The notes: a model not told the origin generated them from the letters alone. A DNA stretch of 64,000 bases from Trinickia sp. Y13 (GCF_029522115.1 NZ_JAKWFK010000002.1:372001-436000); one strand, 5' to 3'. Positions 1 to 9,336 are shown, numbered from the stretch's first letter. Program-made: numbers and translations.

Positions 1-1492
1 CGGCCGGCGCAGGCTGCGTTGCCCGATCGCCCAAGCACGCAACGTCACGAATGCGGACCTCCACGGAAATGCGCTGCAGCCGCTTTTGCAGCAATTGCAG
101 GGCATTGCGCAGCGCCCGCATCACAGGCGAGCGCGCATTGTGCGTCTGCGCGCGGCCCACGAACAGCTTGAGTTGATTCGTGATCTTGCCCATGCGGTCG
201 GTCAGTGCGCCGATCGCCTCCAGGTTCTCGCGCGCATCGGCGAGCGCCCCGCGTTCGATCAGCACGCGCGTGTTGTCGGAAAACGTGCGCAGCGCGCTCA
301 GCGGTTGATTGAGTTCGTGCGTAATGCCCGCGGCCATCTGCCCCAGCGCAGCCAGCTTGCTGGTTTGAAGCAACTCCGCATGGGCGGCGCGCAGCTCGTT
401 CTCCGCGCGCGTGCGCTCGGCCACCTCTGTCTGCAGTCGTGCATTGGCCGCCGACAAATCGGCCGTGCGTTCCTCGACGCGCTGGTTCAATTCCGCATAC
501 GCCTTTTGCAGCAATGCCCGGCCCTTCATCACCTCGCGCAGGCGTGCGCGCCGCATGCGCCAATAGAACGCCAGCAAGCAAAGTGAAACGAAGCCGAAGC
601 CGACGGCGGCGGTGGTATTACGCGCGTCGTCGAGCACCGAGTCCACGGGCGCGAGCGTCATCAACTGCCACTGGGGTGCGCCAAGGCGGCGCTGCGTGAG
701 CAGGTAATAGGGAGAGAAGCGCTTGGCGCCAACTCGCACGACGTGCGCATCCGAGGCATTGAGTGCGCGCACGGGCGTGATCGGCAGCTTTGCGAGCGAC
801 TGCTGCGCATATTGGCGCGTTTCCTCGATCGCAGTCGCCACTTCGCGCGGCAAGTCGCGCACCGCCCGATATTTCCAAGCGGGCACGGACGACAAAAAGA
901 TCACGCCATGTTTATCGACGACGAAAACCGGCTCGTTCGCATCGGTGCCCGGAAACCATTCGAGATTGAGCTTGAGGACCGCCGCGCCCACGATGCGCCC
1001 GCCGCGATAGACGGGCTGGGAGATGTAATAGCCAGGCACGTGCGACACCGTGCCGATACCGAAGAAGCGGCCGACGCGCCCGCCCATCGCATCGACGAAA
1101 TATGGCCGAAAACGGTACTGCGACCCGGCGAAGCTATCGGGGCGGTCCCAGTTGCTCGCGGAAAGGCACAGGCCGTCGGCGCGGATGATGTAGGTGACGT
1201 CGGCGTGAGAATGCGCGTTCGCGTCCGTCAGGTAGCGGTTGGCGCGAGCGATGGCGTCGGAGGCGCCCGTTTCGAGCGCTTCACCGACACTCGGGTGGCT
1301 GGCGACGAGGTAGGAAAGCGATTCGTAGCGCTCGAGCGTGTCGCCGAGCGCGGTGACCGTGCGGTCGGCCCGCACGTCGGCTTGCTGCTGAAGGGCGTCG
1401 ATCCCGCGCAGCCAAGCGAGGCGCCAAGTGGCGGCGCACACGGCGACGAGCGCCGCCGCGAGCGCGAGAACGACAAGGAGACGGCGCGTCAC
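1..1492 (-). CDS. dctB: C4-dicarboxylate sensor histidine kinase DctB (3' end cut by window edge)
   Basis: Inner-membrane sensor kinase that senses periplasmic C4-dicarboxylates and would phosphorylate the sigma-54 activator DctD. About 497 codons are visible from a GTG at 1492-1490 preceded by an AGGA. There is a membrane segment near residues 5-20, a periplasmic sensor domain containing YYISQPVYRGGRIVG, a second membrane segment near 288-305, a coiled linker (LNQRVEERTADLSAAN) and a HisKA box, AAGITHELNQPL, with the phosphoacceptor His at about residue 392. The ATPase domain lies beyond the left edge. It follows dctA on the same strand after 83 bp, the usual dct arrangement; dctD is expected outside the window. 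Confidence 0.9.
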   Translation of the reverse strand, partial: MTRRLLVVLALAAALVAVCAATWRLAWLRGIDALQQQADVRADRTVTALGDTLERYESLSYLVASHPSVGEALETGASDAIARANRYLTDANAHSHADVTYIIRADGLCLSASNWDRPDSFAGSQYRFRPYFVDAMGGRVGRFFGIGTVSHVPGYYISQPVYRGGRIVGAAVLKLNLEWFPGTDANEPVFVVDKHGVIFLSSVPAWKYRAVRDLPREVATAIEETRQYAQQSLAKLPITPVRALNASDAHVVRVGAKRFSPYYLLTQRRLGAPQWQLMTLAPVDSVLDDARNTTAAVGFGFVSLCLLAFYWRMRRARLREVMKGRALLQKAYAELNQRVEERTADLSAANARLQTEVAERTRAENELRAAHAELLQTSKLAALGQMAAGITHELNQPLSALRTFSDNTRVLIERGALADARENLEAIGALTDRMGKITNQLKLFVGRAQTHNARSPVMRALRNALQLLQKRLQRISVEVRIRDVACLGDRATQPAPA

Positions 1493-1575
1493 GGTGTCGA
1501 ATTCCTGGCAGGACAGTGGCCTATTGTGGCATAGGCCGCCGCAGCCGCCCGCCCGCGCCGCGCCGGGTGATGCGC

Positions 1576-2883
1576 TTAAACGCCGGCCGAGCTCGTCTGC
1601 GCATCGGCTGCGGCCGCATCGCCGCCGCGGCCCAGCGCCGCGCGCAGCTTCGAGCGGTCCAGTTCCTTTTCCCAAGCGGAGACGACGACGGTGGCCACGC
1701 CATTGCCGACGAGATTCGTCAGCGCGCGGCACTCGCTCATGAAGCGGTCGATGCCGAGAATCAGCACCATGCCAGAGAGCGGGATCGTCGGCACGACGGC
1801 GAGCGTGGCCGCGAGCGTGATGAAACCGGCCCCCGTCACGCCGCTCGCGCCTTTGGAGGTCAACATGGCGACGGCGATCAGCGTGAGCTGCTGCATCAGC
1901 GTGAGATCGGTGTTCGTCGCTTGCGCGATGAACAAGACGGCCATCGTCATATAGATGTTGGTGCCGTCGAGATTGAACGAGTAGCCCGTGGGCACGACGA
2001 GACCGACAACCGAACGCGAGCAGCCGAGGTTCTCGAGCTTGCCCATGAGCTGCGGCAGCGCGGCTTCGGACGAGCTCGTGCCGAGCACGATCAGCATCTC
2101 CTCCTTGATGTAGGCGATGAAGCGCACGATGTTGAAGCCGACGAGCCGCGCGACGGTGCCGAGCACGACGAGCACGAACACGATCGACGTGAGATAGAAC
2201 GTGCCGATCAGCTTCAGGAGCGGCAGCAGCGAGCCGAGGCCGTACTTGCCGATCGTGAAGGCCATCGCGCCGAAAGCGCCGATCGGGGCGAGCTTGGTCA
2301 CGATGCGCACGATCCCGAACAGCACTTGCGAGATGCTTTCGATGAAATCGGTGACGGGCTTGCCGCGCTCGCCGATCGTGGCGAGCACGCTGCCGAACAG
2401 CAACGCGATGAGCAGGATCTGCAGGATCTCGCCCTGCGCGAACGCGTCGATCATCGTGTGCGGGATGATGTGCATGAAGAAGTCCACCGCGCTCTGGCCA
2501 TGTGCCTTCGCCGCATACGAGGCTACGGCTTTGCCGTCGAGCGTGTTGACGTCGACGTTGAAGCCCGCGCCCGGCTTGAGCACGTGCGTGGCGATGAGGC
2601 CAAGCACCAACGCGAACGTGGAGATGACTTCGAAGTAGAGCAGCGCCTTGCCGCCGACACGACCGACCTTCTTCATGTCCTCCATGCCCGCGATGCCGGA
2701 CACCACCGTGCAGAAAATGATCGGGCCGATGACCATCTTCACCAGTTTGATGAAGGCGTCCCCAAACGGCTTCATGTCGATCGCGAGCGCGCTCGAGAAA
2801 TGACCAAGCAGGATGCCGGCGATGATCGCGGCGATGACCTGCACGTAGAGAATTCGGTAGAAGGGTTTCTTCAGAGGACGCAT
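1576..2883 (-). CDS. dctA: C4-dicarboxylate/proton symporter DctA
   Basis: Inner-membrane uptake of succinate, fumarate and malate (DAACS/SLC1-type symporter). The 435 residues are the usual length. Family signatures are visible: the serine-rich re-entrant loop [13 protein letters not shown], the NLDGTNIYM motif and [12 protein letters not shown] near the second hairpin. The C-terminus is alanine rich. A GGGAGA ribosome-binding site precedes the ATG. dctB lies immediately downstream. Expression is probably sigma-54 dependent, given the -24/-12 element about 65 bp upstream of the start. Confidence 0.95.
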   Translation of the reverse strand: MRPLKKPFYRILYVQVIAAIIAGILLGHFSSALAIDMKPFGDAFIKLVKMVIGPIIFCTVVSGIAGMEDMKKVGRVGGKALLYFEVISTFALVLGLIATHVLKPGAGFNVDVNTLDGKAVASYAAKAHGQSAVDFFMHIIPHTMIDAFAQGEILQILLIALLFGSVLATIGERGKPVTDFIESISQVLFGIVRIVTKLAPIGAFGAMAFTIGKYGLGSLLPLLKLIGTFYLTSIVFVLVVLGTVARLVGFNIVRFIAYIKEEMLIVLGTSSSEAALPQLMGKLENLGCSRSVVGLVVPTGYSFNLDGTNIYMTMAVLFIAQATNTDLTLMQQLTLIAVAMLTSKGASGVTGAGFITLAATLAVVPTIPLSGMVLILGIDRFMSECRALTNLVGNGVATVVVSAWEKELDRSKLRAALGRGGDAAAADAQTSSAGV

Positions 2884-2947
2884 CGGGTGTCTCCCAGCTT
2901 AGGATGTAATCGATAGGCCAAGGCGGCCGTTCGTGGAGCGTACCGAT

Positions 2948-2963
2948 TGCAAGGTCGATGCCA
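2948..2963 (-). promoter_or_regulatory. sigma-54 (-24/-12) promoter of dctA
   Basis: Read on the minus strand this is TGGCATCGACCTTGCA. It matches the sigma-54 consensus TGGCACG-N4-TTGCA at all but two positions, with the invariant GG and GC at the correct spacing. The predicted transcription start is near 2937, giving a leader of about 54 nt to dctA. Sigma-54 control of dctA through DctB/DctD is established in other proteobacteria and agrees with dctB next door. An AT-rich tract at 2982-3010, between promoter and activator sites, could bend DNA; I see no convincing IHF consensus in it. Confidence 0.75.
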
Positions 2964-3026
2964 GTCCGATAAACGAACTTTGCTGTTGATTTTATTGAAT
3001 ATTTTTTACGAGATGCGTCCCTGGCG

Positions 3027-3071
3027 TCCGAGTTTCCGGAATCTCGGATGGGGTCCGTCCGGATCTCCGGA
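3027..3071. promoter_or_regulatory. two palindromic sites, probable DctD upstream activating sequences
   Basis: Site 1 (3027-3048) has arms TCCGAG and CTCGGA around a central TTCCGGAA, a near-perfect 22-bp dyad. Site 2 (3058-3071) is TCCGGATCTCCGGA. Their centres lie about 100 and 127 bp upstream of the predicted dctA start, the normal place for bacterial enhancer-binding proteins. Assignment to DctD is inferred from position. Confidence 0.5.
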
Positions 3072-3161
3072 GGGATGCGCAGAAAGGTGGGAATGGTGTT
3101 ACCGGAAGTCGGTCCGCGCTGCGCGGTGACATTCCCGCGAGGCATACGAAGCAATTCGATG

Positions 3162-3189
3162 CCCGAGAAAGCGGGAGCGCCTTCTCGGG
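3162..3189 (-). terminator. hairpin downstream of lipA
   Basis: Perfect 8-bp stem (CCCGAGAA / TTCTCGGG) with a 12-nt loop, about 84 nt past the lipA stop. There is no clear U-tract, so it could be a weak terminator or an mRNA 3' stabiliser. Confidence 0.35.
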
Positions 3190-3272
3190 AGTCATTCGTG
3201 TCTTCGACTAACCAAACGGCTCAACGAAGTCCTCGCTCGGCCGTTTCGAGGTTCAACGCAGCGGGCTACGCC

Positions 3273-4274
3273 TCACACTACGCCCGCATCATGCGCCTGC
3301 TGATCCGCGTGATAGCTCGAGCGAACCATCGCCCCCACGGCTGCGTGCGTGAAGCCCATCTTGTAGGCCTCTTCTTCGTACATCTTGAATACGTCCGGAT
3401 GCACGTAGGCGCGCACCGGCAGATGGTGCTCCGACGGTTGCAGGTATTGACCGATCGTCAACATATCGACATCGTGCGCACGAAGATCTCGCATCACCTG
3501 CAGGATCTCTTCCTCGGTTTCGCCCAGGCCCACCATCAGACCGGACTTGGTCGCGACTTCGGGATGCAGCGCCTTGAAATCCTTGAGCAGCTTCAACGAA
3601 TGCGCGTAGTCGGACCCGGGACGCGCTTCCTTATACAACCGCGGTACCGTTTCGAGGTTGTGGTTCATGACGTCGGGCGGCGCGGCGTTCAGAATCTCGA
3701 GCGCGCGGTCGAGCCGGCCGCGGAAGTCGGGCGTCAAAATCTCGATGCGGGTTTGCGGCGAATGCTCGCGCACTTGCTTGATGCATTCGACGAAATGGCC
3801 TGCGCCGCCGTCACGCAAGTCGTCGCGGTCGACGCTCGTGATCACCACGTACTTGAGTTTGAGCGCCGCGATCGTCCGCGCCAAATTCAGCGGCTCCTCG
3901 GTATCGAGCGGATCGGGGCGGCCGTGCCCGACATCGCAGAACGGGCAGCGACGCGTGCATTTGTCACCCATGATCATGAACGTGGCCGTGCCCTTGCCGA
4001 AGCACTCGCCGATATTCGGGCAACTCGCTTCTTCGCACACCGTGTGCAAGTTGTGCTCGCGCAGAATCTGCTTGATCTCCGAAAAGCGCGAATTACCCGT
4101 TGCGGCTTTCACCCGAATCCATTCCGGCTTCTTCAGCTTTTCGATCGGCACGATCTTGATCGGAATACGCGCGGTCTTGGCCTGCGCTTTCTGCTTGGCA
4201 GTAGCGTCGTACGGCGTGGAAGCGGCTTGCGGCGCGTCGAGGGCGCCGCTCGGTTGAGCGGTAACGTCAGTCAT
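3273..4274 (-). CDS. lipA: lipoyl synthase
   Basis: Radical-SAM enzyme that inserts two sulfurs into octanoyl groups on lipoyl domains of pyruvate and 2-oxoglutarate dehydrogenases and the glycine cleavage system. The 333 residues carry both clusters' ligands: C80, C85 and C91 ([12 protein letters not shown]) for the auxiliary cluster, and C106, C110 and C113 (CTRRCPFC) for the radical-SAM cluster. The first 55 or so residues are an alanine/lysine-rich extension, common in Burkholderia LipA. Its start overlaps the end of lipB by 8 bp, so the two are translationally coupled. Confidence 0.97.
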   Translation of the reverse strand: MTDVTAQPSGALDAPQAASTPYDATAKQKAQAKTARIPIKIVPIEKLKKPEWIRVKAATGNSRFSEIKQILREHNLHTVCEEASCPNIGECFGKGTATFMIMGDKCTRRCPFCDVGHGRPDPLDTEEPLNLARTIAALKLKYVVITSVDRDDLRDGGAGHFVECIKQVREHSPQTRIEILTPDFRGRLDRALEILNAAPPDVMNHNLETVPRLYKEARPGSDYAHSLKLLKDFKALHPEVATKSGLMVGLGETEEEILQVMRDLRAHDVDMLTIGQYLQPSEHHLPVRAYVHPDVFKMYEEEAYKMGFTHAAVGAMVRSSYHADQQAHDAGVV

Positions 4275-5058
4275 TCGGTGATCCAGTCGATGAGCGATGC
4301 GCAGTAGCGCCGTCGAGGTTCGCGGCGAGCTGCGCCGCCAAGGTTTCGGCCACTTGCTGCCAGCCGGCGGCGACGCCGAGCGTCGCCATGTCGACCGTCT
4401 CGAGCCCCGCGTAACCGCACGGGTTGATCGCGAGAAACGGCCGCAGATCCATCTCCACGTTCAGGCTGACGCCGTGGTAGCTGCATCCGTTGCGGATTTT
4501 CAGGCCCAGCGCGGCGATCTTCGCGCCCTCGTGCCCGCGAGCAGCCGGCCCGGGCGCCACGTAGATGCCCGGCGCGCCGGGCCGCCTCACGCCGACGAGA
4601 TTATACGCCGCGAGGGTATCGATCACCCCCTGCTCGATCCGCGTCACGAGTTCGCGCACCATCAGCTTGCGGCGGCGCAGATCGAGGAGCAAGTAGGCGA
4701 GAACCTGGCCGGGGCCGTGATAGGTGATCTGTCCCCCGCGATCCACCTTCACGAGCGGAATGGCCGGATCGGCCGCCAACAAATGGGCGGGGTTGCCGGC
4801 TTGGCCAAGCGTGAAGACGGGCGGATGCTCGACGAGCCAGATCTCGTCGGGAGTGTCGACCGTGCGCGCCTCGGTGAAGGCGCGCATTTCGTCGAACGCG
4901 GCATCATACGGAACGCGTCCGCGCCAACGAACGATCGTGGCGGGACCGCAGGCATGAGCCGCGTGATGCGAGGCGCCGTCTGGCGCCGGATCCTGCACGA
5001 CTGCCTCCGAAACGGACGACGGCAGGGGGACGGACGAAAAAGACGATGCGGCGCACAT
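4267..5058 (-). CDS. lipB: octanoyl-[ACP]:protein N-octanoyltransferase
   Basis: Moves octanoyl from acyl carrier protein to apo-lipoyl domains, the step before LipA. The BPL/LPL fold motifs are visible: [11 protein letters not shown], catalytic lysine K180 in [10 protein letters not shown] and catalytic cysteine C214 in NPCGYAG. At 263 residues it is longer than the roughly 215 residues of E. coli LipB because of a poorly conserved N-terminal stretch of about 40 residues, so the true start may lie downstream. It overlaps lipA by 8 bp. Confidence 0.94.
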   Translation of the reverse strand: MCAASSFSSVPLPSSVSEAVVQDPAPDGASHHAAHACGPATIVRWRGRVPYDAAFDEMRAFTEARTVDTPDEIWLVEHPPVFTLGQAGNPAHLLAADPAIPLVKVDRGGQITYHGPGQVLAYLLLDLRRRKLMVRELVTRIEQGVIDTLAAYNLVGVRRPGAPGIYVAPGPAARGHEGAKIAALGLKIRNGCSYHGVSLNVEMDLRPFLAINPCGYAGLETVDMATLGVAAGWQQVAETLAAQLAANLDGATAHRSSTGSPND

Positions 5059-5161
5059 GATCGCCGCAGTTTACCGGAATCGAGCCCGGCTCGCCCGGCC
5101 CAGGCCACGATTCTTGCGCGAAATCAAGCGCTTCGCGGGGGGCGGCCGGGTCGCCGAGCGC

Positions 5162-5485
5162 TTACACGGTGCGCCATCCGCCAAAACGCGCGGCCCACCA
5201 TTCAGTCACCACCTGCACCAAATCGGTCAAAAATGCAGTACGCGACAGCGGCGCCACGAAAGCAACGCGCGCCGCACGCTCGCCTTCGACGCTGAGCCAG
5301 AGCCGCTCACCGCGCCGCAGACGCAGCGAGCGGCCCGGCGCGAGCCAGTAGTCCTCGACATCGTTGCTGCGCGTCACCCATACCGGTGCGCCGTGCACGG
5401 ACAAGCGGGTGCTATGGGCAACCATCATCGGCACGAGTTCGCCGGGGCCGAGTTCGAGTGTGAAGCTTGAAGAAATTTGTCTCAT
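5162..5485 (-). CDS. DUF2917 family protein
   Basis: A 107-residue protein starting MRQISSSFTLELGPGEL. It resembles DUF2917, a small mostly beta family of unknown function found in Burkholderiales; features include VWVTRSNDVEDYWLAPG followed by LRLRRGERLWLSVEG, which looks cupin-like. No signal peptide or membrane segment is seen. It is divergent from the LysR gene at 5597, and DUF2917 genes often sit beside LysR regulators of this type. I chose the ATG at 5485 because upstream codons do not resemble the family. Confidence 0.75.
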   Translation of the reverse strand: MRQISSSFTLELGPGELVPMMVAHSTRLSVHGAPVWVTRSNDVEDYWLAPGRSLRLRRGERLWLSVEGERAARVAFVAPLSRTAFLTDLVQVVTEWWAARFGGWRTV

Positions 5486-5556
5486 GATCGGGTCCACCAA
5501 AAGTTGTTCCGTGGCTAGAATCGTAGGCGCGCCAAGGCTTTTGGCAAAACGATCAA

Positions 5557-5576
5557 TTCTCACGTCGATGTGAGAA
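5557..5576. promoter_or_regulatory. LysR-type operator in the divergent LysR/DUF2917 region
   Basis: Perfect inverted repeat TTCTCAC-N6-GTGAGAA, a T-N11-A type LysR box. It lies 20 bp upstream of the LysR start and 72 bp upstream of DUF2917, where an autoregulating, divergently acting LysR would bind. Confidence 0.6.
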
Positions 5577-5596
5577 AAACTAACAGACCCGATCTC

Positions 5597-6529
5597 ATGG
5601 ACCTTCGACAACTGCCCGCGCTCAATGCGCTGAAGACCTTCGAAGCGGCCGCCCGCCACGAGAGCTTTTCGCGCGCCGCCGACGAGTTGTTCGTCACCCA
5701 CGGTGCGGTGAGCCATCAGATCCGGGCTTTGGAGGACGCGCTCGGCACGCCGCTGTTTCTACGCGACGGCAAGCGCGTGCGTCTGACCGACGCCGGCTGC
5801 CGCTATGCGAAAGACGTGCGTGCGGCGTTGATGTCGCTCGCGGACGCAACGCGCGCCGTGCGGGAGGGTCAACGGGCGCGGCGTCTGGTGGTTTCCTCGA
5901 TGTCGTCCTTTTCGGCTCGCTGGATGACGCCCCGCATCGGCCGCTTCATCGAGCGCCATCCCGAACTCGATCTGGAGCTTTTATCGACGAATGCCCTTAC
6001 CGACTTCACGCGCGACGATGTCGACGTCGCCATTCGCTTCGGCCCAGGCGGGTATGCGGATCTCCATACCGAGCGGCTGCTCGACGAGGTGGCGTTTCCG
6101 GTGTGCGCGCCGACCTACAATCCGGGCGCCCTACCGAAAACGCCAGCTGAACTCGCGGCGTCGCCACGGCTATTGCGCTCGGACGACCAAATGTGGAGTG
6201 CCTGGTTCAAGGCGGCGGGCCTGACCGGGGTGTCGGAGCCGCGGCGCGGCGTGATGTATCAAGACTCGTCGAACCTGCTGCAGGCGGCGATCGATGGTCA
6301 AGGCATTGCGCTCGTGCGGCGATCGATCGCGACCCACGAACTCGCCGCGGGGCGGCTCGTGCGCTTGTTCGACATCGACGCGCCAAGCCCGTCCGCTTAT
6401 TGGTTCGTGTGCCCGCCGCCGCTCTTGAGCAGCGCGCGGGTGCAGGCGTTTCGCACGTGGCTGTTGGAGGAACTGGAGCGCTTTCGCGCGCTTTTTACAG
6501 CACCACCGACACCATCGGATGCCCCGTGA
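5597..6529 (+). CDS. LysR-family transcriptional regulator (GcvA-like)
   Basis: A 310-residue regulator with an N-terminal winged helix, starting MDLRQLPALNALKTFEAAAR as GcvA-type regulators do, and the helix-turn-helix FSRAADELFVTHGAVSHQIRALE. The C-terminal part is a LysR substrate-binding domain (VVSSMSSFSARWMTPRIGRF onward). An upstream GTG at 5570 is in frame but lies inside the operator palindrome, so the ATG at 5597 is preferred. The likely target is the divergent DUF2917 gene. Its 3' end overlaps the convergent ybeD by 35 bp. The effector is unknown. Confidence 0.88.
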   Translation: MDLRQLPALNALKTFEAAARHESFSRAADELFVTHGAVSHQIRALEDALGTPLFLRDGKRVRLTDAGCRYAKDVRAALMSLADATRAVREGQRARRLVVSSMSSFSARWMTPRIGRFIERHPELDLELLSTNALTDFTRDDVDVAIRFGPGGYADLHTERLLDEVAFPVCAPTYNPGALPKTPAELAASPRLLRSDDQMWSAWFKAAGLTGVSEPRRGVMYQDSSNLLQAAIDGQGIALVRRSIATHELAAGRLVRLFDIDAPSPSAYWFVCPPPLLSSARVQAFRTWLLEELERFRALFTAPPTPSDAP

Positions 6530-6764
6530 GGGCGCGATAAATGTCGTCGAGTTGTTCGCGGCTCAGCGCCCGAACCGTCACGGTCAAACCGATGTAGTTG
6601 CCGCCGCTGGACGGCCGCGTTTCGATGCGCTCGGCATCGAAGGTCGCATCGAACTGCCGGACGACCGTGACGATCGTCTCGGTGAACTCGGGATGCGACT
6701 TGCCCATGACCTTGATCGGAAAGTCGCATGGAAACTCGAACAGGGACTCGTTCACCGGGCTCAT
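6495..6764 (-). CDS. ybeD: YbeD/DUF493 family protein
   Basis: An 89-residue ACT-like domain protein of the UPF0250/DUF493 family, with FPIKVMGKSHPEF and the C-terminal DDIYRALTGHPMVSVVL. In E. coli and many proteobacteria it sits between dacA and lipB and its function is unproven. Here it starts 12 bp after dacA, but the LysR/DUF2917 pair now separates it from lipB. Confidence 0.88.
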   Translation of the reverse strand: MSPVNESLFEFPCDFPIKVMGKSHPEFTETIVTVVRQFDATFDAERIETRPSSGGNYIGLTVTVRALSREQLDDIYRALTGHPMVSVVL

Positions 6765-6776
6765 ATCACACCTCCA

Positions 6777-8015
6777 TCACTTCTTCTTGCTGAACATGAG
6801 CAAGAGCGAATCCCAAATGCGTCCGCCGATGCCCGCTTGAGGCACCGCCTGCAACGCCACCACGGGGAACTGCGTGAGCGTTTTGCCGTCGGCCACGATC
6901 TGCACCGTGCCCACTTGCTGGCCGTTCGCGATCGGCGCAACGAGCGGCTCGGTCAGAGCAAACTGCGGCTTGACCTTCTCGCCCATGCCGCGCGGCACGG
7001 TGATGTACTGATCGCTCTTCACGCCCACTTGCACGGCGTCGGCCGCACCTTTGTAGACGCGCGGCGTCTGCACGGCCTGGTTCGCCTTGAACAAGCGCAC
7101 GGTGTCGTATGCGCTATAGCCGTAGTTCAGCATCTTCATGCTGTCTTGGACGCGCTCATGCTCTTTTTGCTCGCCCATCACCACGCTGACGAGACGGCGC
7201 GACGCATCGGGCACCCCCGGTAGCGGACGCTTGGCCGAAGCGATCAAACAGTAGCCGGCGGCCTGCGTGTGGCCCGTCTTCAAGCCATCCACGGTCGGAT
7301 CGAGCCACAACAACCGATTGCGGTTGGGCTGCTTGATCTTGTTGTAGGTGAAATCCTTGACCGAGAAGATCTGGTAGTACTCGGGATAGTCGCGAATCAG
7401 GTGCGCAGAGAGAACCGCGAGATCGGCGGCCGTCGTGTAGTGCTGCGGATCGGGCATGCCGTTCACATCGGCGTAGTGCGTACCCTTCATGCCGAGCCGC
7501 TGGGCTTCGGTATTCATCATCTCGACGAAATGCGCTTCGCTGCCGCCGACGAGTTCGGCCAACGCGATCGCCGCATCGTTGCCCGACTGCACGATCATGC
7601 CGTAGACGAGATCATGCACCGTGACGGGCTTCTCGGCCTCGATGAACATGCGCGATTCGTCGTTGCGCACGCGCCGCACGGCCAGACTGGGCGTGACCAC
7701 CTGATCCATCGAAATCTTCTTCGTTTGCAACGCTTCGAAGACGAGATAGGCCGTCATCAGCTTGGTCAACGAGGCAGGCTCGACACGTTCGTCGGCATTG
7801 CCCGAAGCGAGCACCTGATTGCTCGTCGCATCGACGAGCACCCACGAGCGCGCTGTCACGGCGGGCGGCGGCACTTGGGCCGAAGCCGCCGGCGCATAGG
7901 CGAGGCCGCCCGCGAGCGTTGCGGCGACGAGCGCGGCGACGCTCACCGAGCGTTGCAGCGAGGAAGGGACCAAAGACGATGTGAGCGACGCAGGGCCGAA
8001 AGAGGAAGAACGCAT
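6777..8015 (-). CDS. dacA: D-alanyl-D-alanine carboxypeptidase (PBP5/6 family)
   Basis: Periplasmic low-molecular-weight penicillin-binding protein that trims the terminal D-Ala from peptidoglycan pentapeptides. Of 412 residues, 1-46 are a signal peptide ending near APAASA. Active-site motifs are S82-L-T-K85, S144-G-N146 and K236-T-G238. The C-terminal PBP5 beta domain is followed by an amphipathic anchor (GRIWDSLLLMFSKKK). The open frame extends upstream to 8213, but that stretch is arginine-rich noncoding sequence, so the ATG at 8015, directly before the signal peptide, is the start. ybeD follows after 12 bp. Confidence 0.94.
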   Translation of the reverse strand: MRSSSFGPASLTSSLVPSSLQRSVSVAALVAATLAGGLAYAPAASAQVPPPAVTARSWVLVDATSNQVLASGNADERVEPASLTKLMTAYLVFEALQTKKISMDQVVTPSLAVRRVRNDESRMFIEAEKPVTVHDLVYGMIVQSGNDAAIALAELVGGSEAHFVEMMNTEAQRLGMKGTHYADVNGMPDPQHYTTAADLAVLSAHLIRDYPEYYQIFSVKDFTYNKIKQPNRNRLLWLDPTVDGLKTGHTQAAGYCLIASAKRPLPGVPDASRRLVSVVMGEQKEHERVQDSMKMLNYGYSAYDTVRLFKANQAVQTPRVYKGAADAVQVGVKSDQYITVPRGMGEKVKPQFALTEPLVAPIANGQQVGTVQIVADGKTLTQFPVVALQAVPQAGIGGRIWDSLLLMFSKKK

Positions 8016-8257
8016 AGATCGATTTCGTGCAGAAAAACGAGGCGCGGTGCATGCACCAGCGGGATGTGCCTGCCGCCGATAGGCGGTTCTCGTCGCCCAT
8101 CGGGCGAACGGTACGCGAGCGACGCGGCCAGCGCGGCGCCGGTTTGACTCTTGGCGCGCGATTCGGTTCGCGTCGTTCGCTCCGTAAGCCGACATGCGCC
8201 CTACGCATCGCACTTGCAGGGCGCATCGACGAGACGGCGCGCAAAAAAATTTCGCCC

Positions 8258-8263
8258 ATTATA
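8258..8263 (-). promoter_or_regulatory. candidate -10 box upstream of dacA
   Basis: Perfect TATAAT on the minus strand, with no clear -35 at 16-18 bp. It would give a dacA leader of roughly 240 nt. This is the only promoter-like element I see in the 340-bp gap 8016-8355. Confidence 0.4.
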
Positions 8264-8355
8264 CGCGGCGCGTCTACTCGAAAACGGGCTTTTTGACGGC
8301 GCGCAAGGCGTGGCGCAACCGTCAAGGGCCGCTCAATCGTCAGCGTATTGCCGGC

Positions 8356-8982
8356 TCAGCGCCAAGCATCGATCACGATCCGCTTCAAGATATGGAGCTT
8401 GCGATGCAGAAAATGCTCTGCGCCCGGAATCACGACGACGGGCAGCTCTTGCGGCCGAGCCCAGTCGAACACGGAGGCGACCGGCACCGTTTCGTCTTGT
8501 TCGCCGTGAATGACGAGCGTGTTCTCGGGCACGGCCGCCACCTCGAAGCGGCTCGCCGCGGTGCCGACGAACACCATGCGCTCGACGGCCTCGCCACGCT
8601 CGGCCAGCATGCGAGCGACGTGCGAGATCACGGCGGTGCCGAACGAGAAACCCGCGAGCACGAGCGGCAACGATGCGTGCCCCGGTTGCTCGCGCATGTG
8701 CGCGAGGACGGCAAGCAAGTCCTCGCGCTCGCCCACGCCCTCGTCGTATTGGCCTTCGGTCTGCCCCACGCCGCGAAAATTCGAGCGATAGGTCGCGTAG
8801 CCCAATTGCACGAGCGTGCGCGCGAGCGTCTGCGCGACCTTGTTGTCCATCGAGCCGCCGAACAGCGGATGCGGGTGCGCGACGAGCGCGATGCCGCGCG
8901 GCTCGCTCTCGGGCGCATCGAACGCGACCTCGATCTTGCCGACGGGGCCGTCGATCAGGAATTTTTTCGTGTGAACGTTCAT
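8356..8982 (-). CDS. small alpha/beta hydrolase
   Basis: A 208-residue single-domain alpha/beta hydrolase of the COG2945 type. It has VAHPHPLFGGSMDNKV near the N-terminus, the nucleophile elbow GFSFG (S113), acid D163 in GEQDETVP and H190 in GAEHFLHRK. Its substrate is unknown; such enzymes are annotated as predicted esterases or peptidases. It lies 21 bp downstream of the ferredoxin gene on the same strand, so they probably form one transcript. Confidence 0.85.
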   Translation of the reverse strand: MNVHTKKFLIDGPVGKIEVAFDAPESEPRGIALVAHPHPLFGGSMDNKVAQTLARTLVQLGYATYRSNFRGVGQTEGQYDEGVGEREDLLAVLAHMREQPGHASLPLVLAGFSFGTAVISHVARMLAERGEAVERMVFVGTAASRFEVAAVPENTLVIHGEQDETVPVASVFDWARPQELPVVVIPGAEHFLHRKLHILKRIVIDAWR

Positions 8983-9003
8983 GAGGCAGCGAAACTCGGT
9001 GGC

Positions 9004-9336
9004 TCAGGCAGGCTGATCGATCAGCAGGCGCTCGACGATCTTGCCCTCCTTCAGGTGCGAATCGACGATTTCATCGAGGTCGGCTTCGTCGAAGTAGGTG
9101 TACCAGGTGCCCTCGGGATAGACGACGATCGCCGGGCCTTGCTCGCACCGATCGAGGCAGCCCGCCTTGTTGATGCGCACGTTGCCGGGACCGGCGAGAC
9201 CGAGTTTCTTCACGCGCTTCTTGGCGTGATCGAGCATCTTTTCGGCGTCGCAGCGCCGGCCGCAACTGGGCCTCTCGGCACCAGGGTCGCGTTGATTCAA
9301 GCAAAAAAAGACGTGGTACTTGTAGAAGGAGTCCAT
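9004..9336 (-). CDS. thioredoxin-like [2Fe-2S] ferredoxin
   Basis: A 110-residue Shethna-type ferredoxin. Likely cluster ligands are C12 and C25 with C60 and C64 (AGCLDRCEQGP); C29 is an extra cysteine. The family fold is thioredoxin-like, related to the NuoE C-terminal domain. The start MDSFYKYHVFFC is where family members begin; in-frame upstream codons are not family-like. It lies 21 bp before the hydrolase. Its redox partner cannot be told from context. Confidence 0.88.
   Translation of the reverse strand: MDSFYKYHVFFCLNQRDPGAERPSCGRRCDAEKMLDHAKKRVKKLGLAGPGNVRINKAGCLDRCEQGPAIVVYPEGTWYTYFDEADLDEIVDSHLKEGKIVERLLIDQPA

Noticed and set aside
1516-2916. 466-codon plus-strand frame antisense to dctA
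   Set aside because: Histidine/arginine/aspartate-rich, unlike any protein; it is an artefact of GC-rich codon bias opposite a clear DctA.
2992-3195. 67-codon minus-strand gene in the dctA promoter region
   Set aside because: It overlaps the regulatory palindromes and resembles no known protein.
5570-5596. Upstream GTG start for the LysR gene
   Set aside because: It lies inside the operator dyad and adds nine residues absent from GcvA-type regulators.
8016-8213. 66-residue N-terminal extension of DacA
   Set aside because: It would place arginine-rich residues before the signal peptide; the ATG at 8015 directly precedes the signal peptide.
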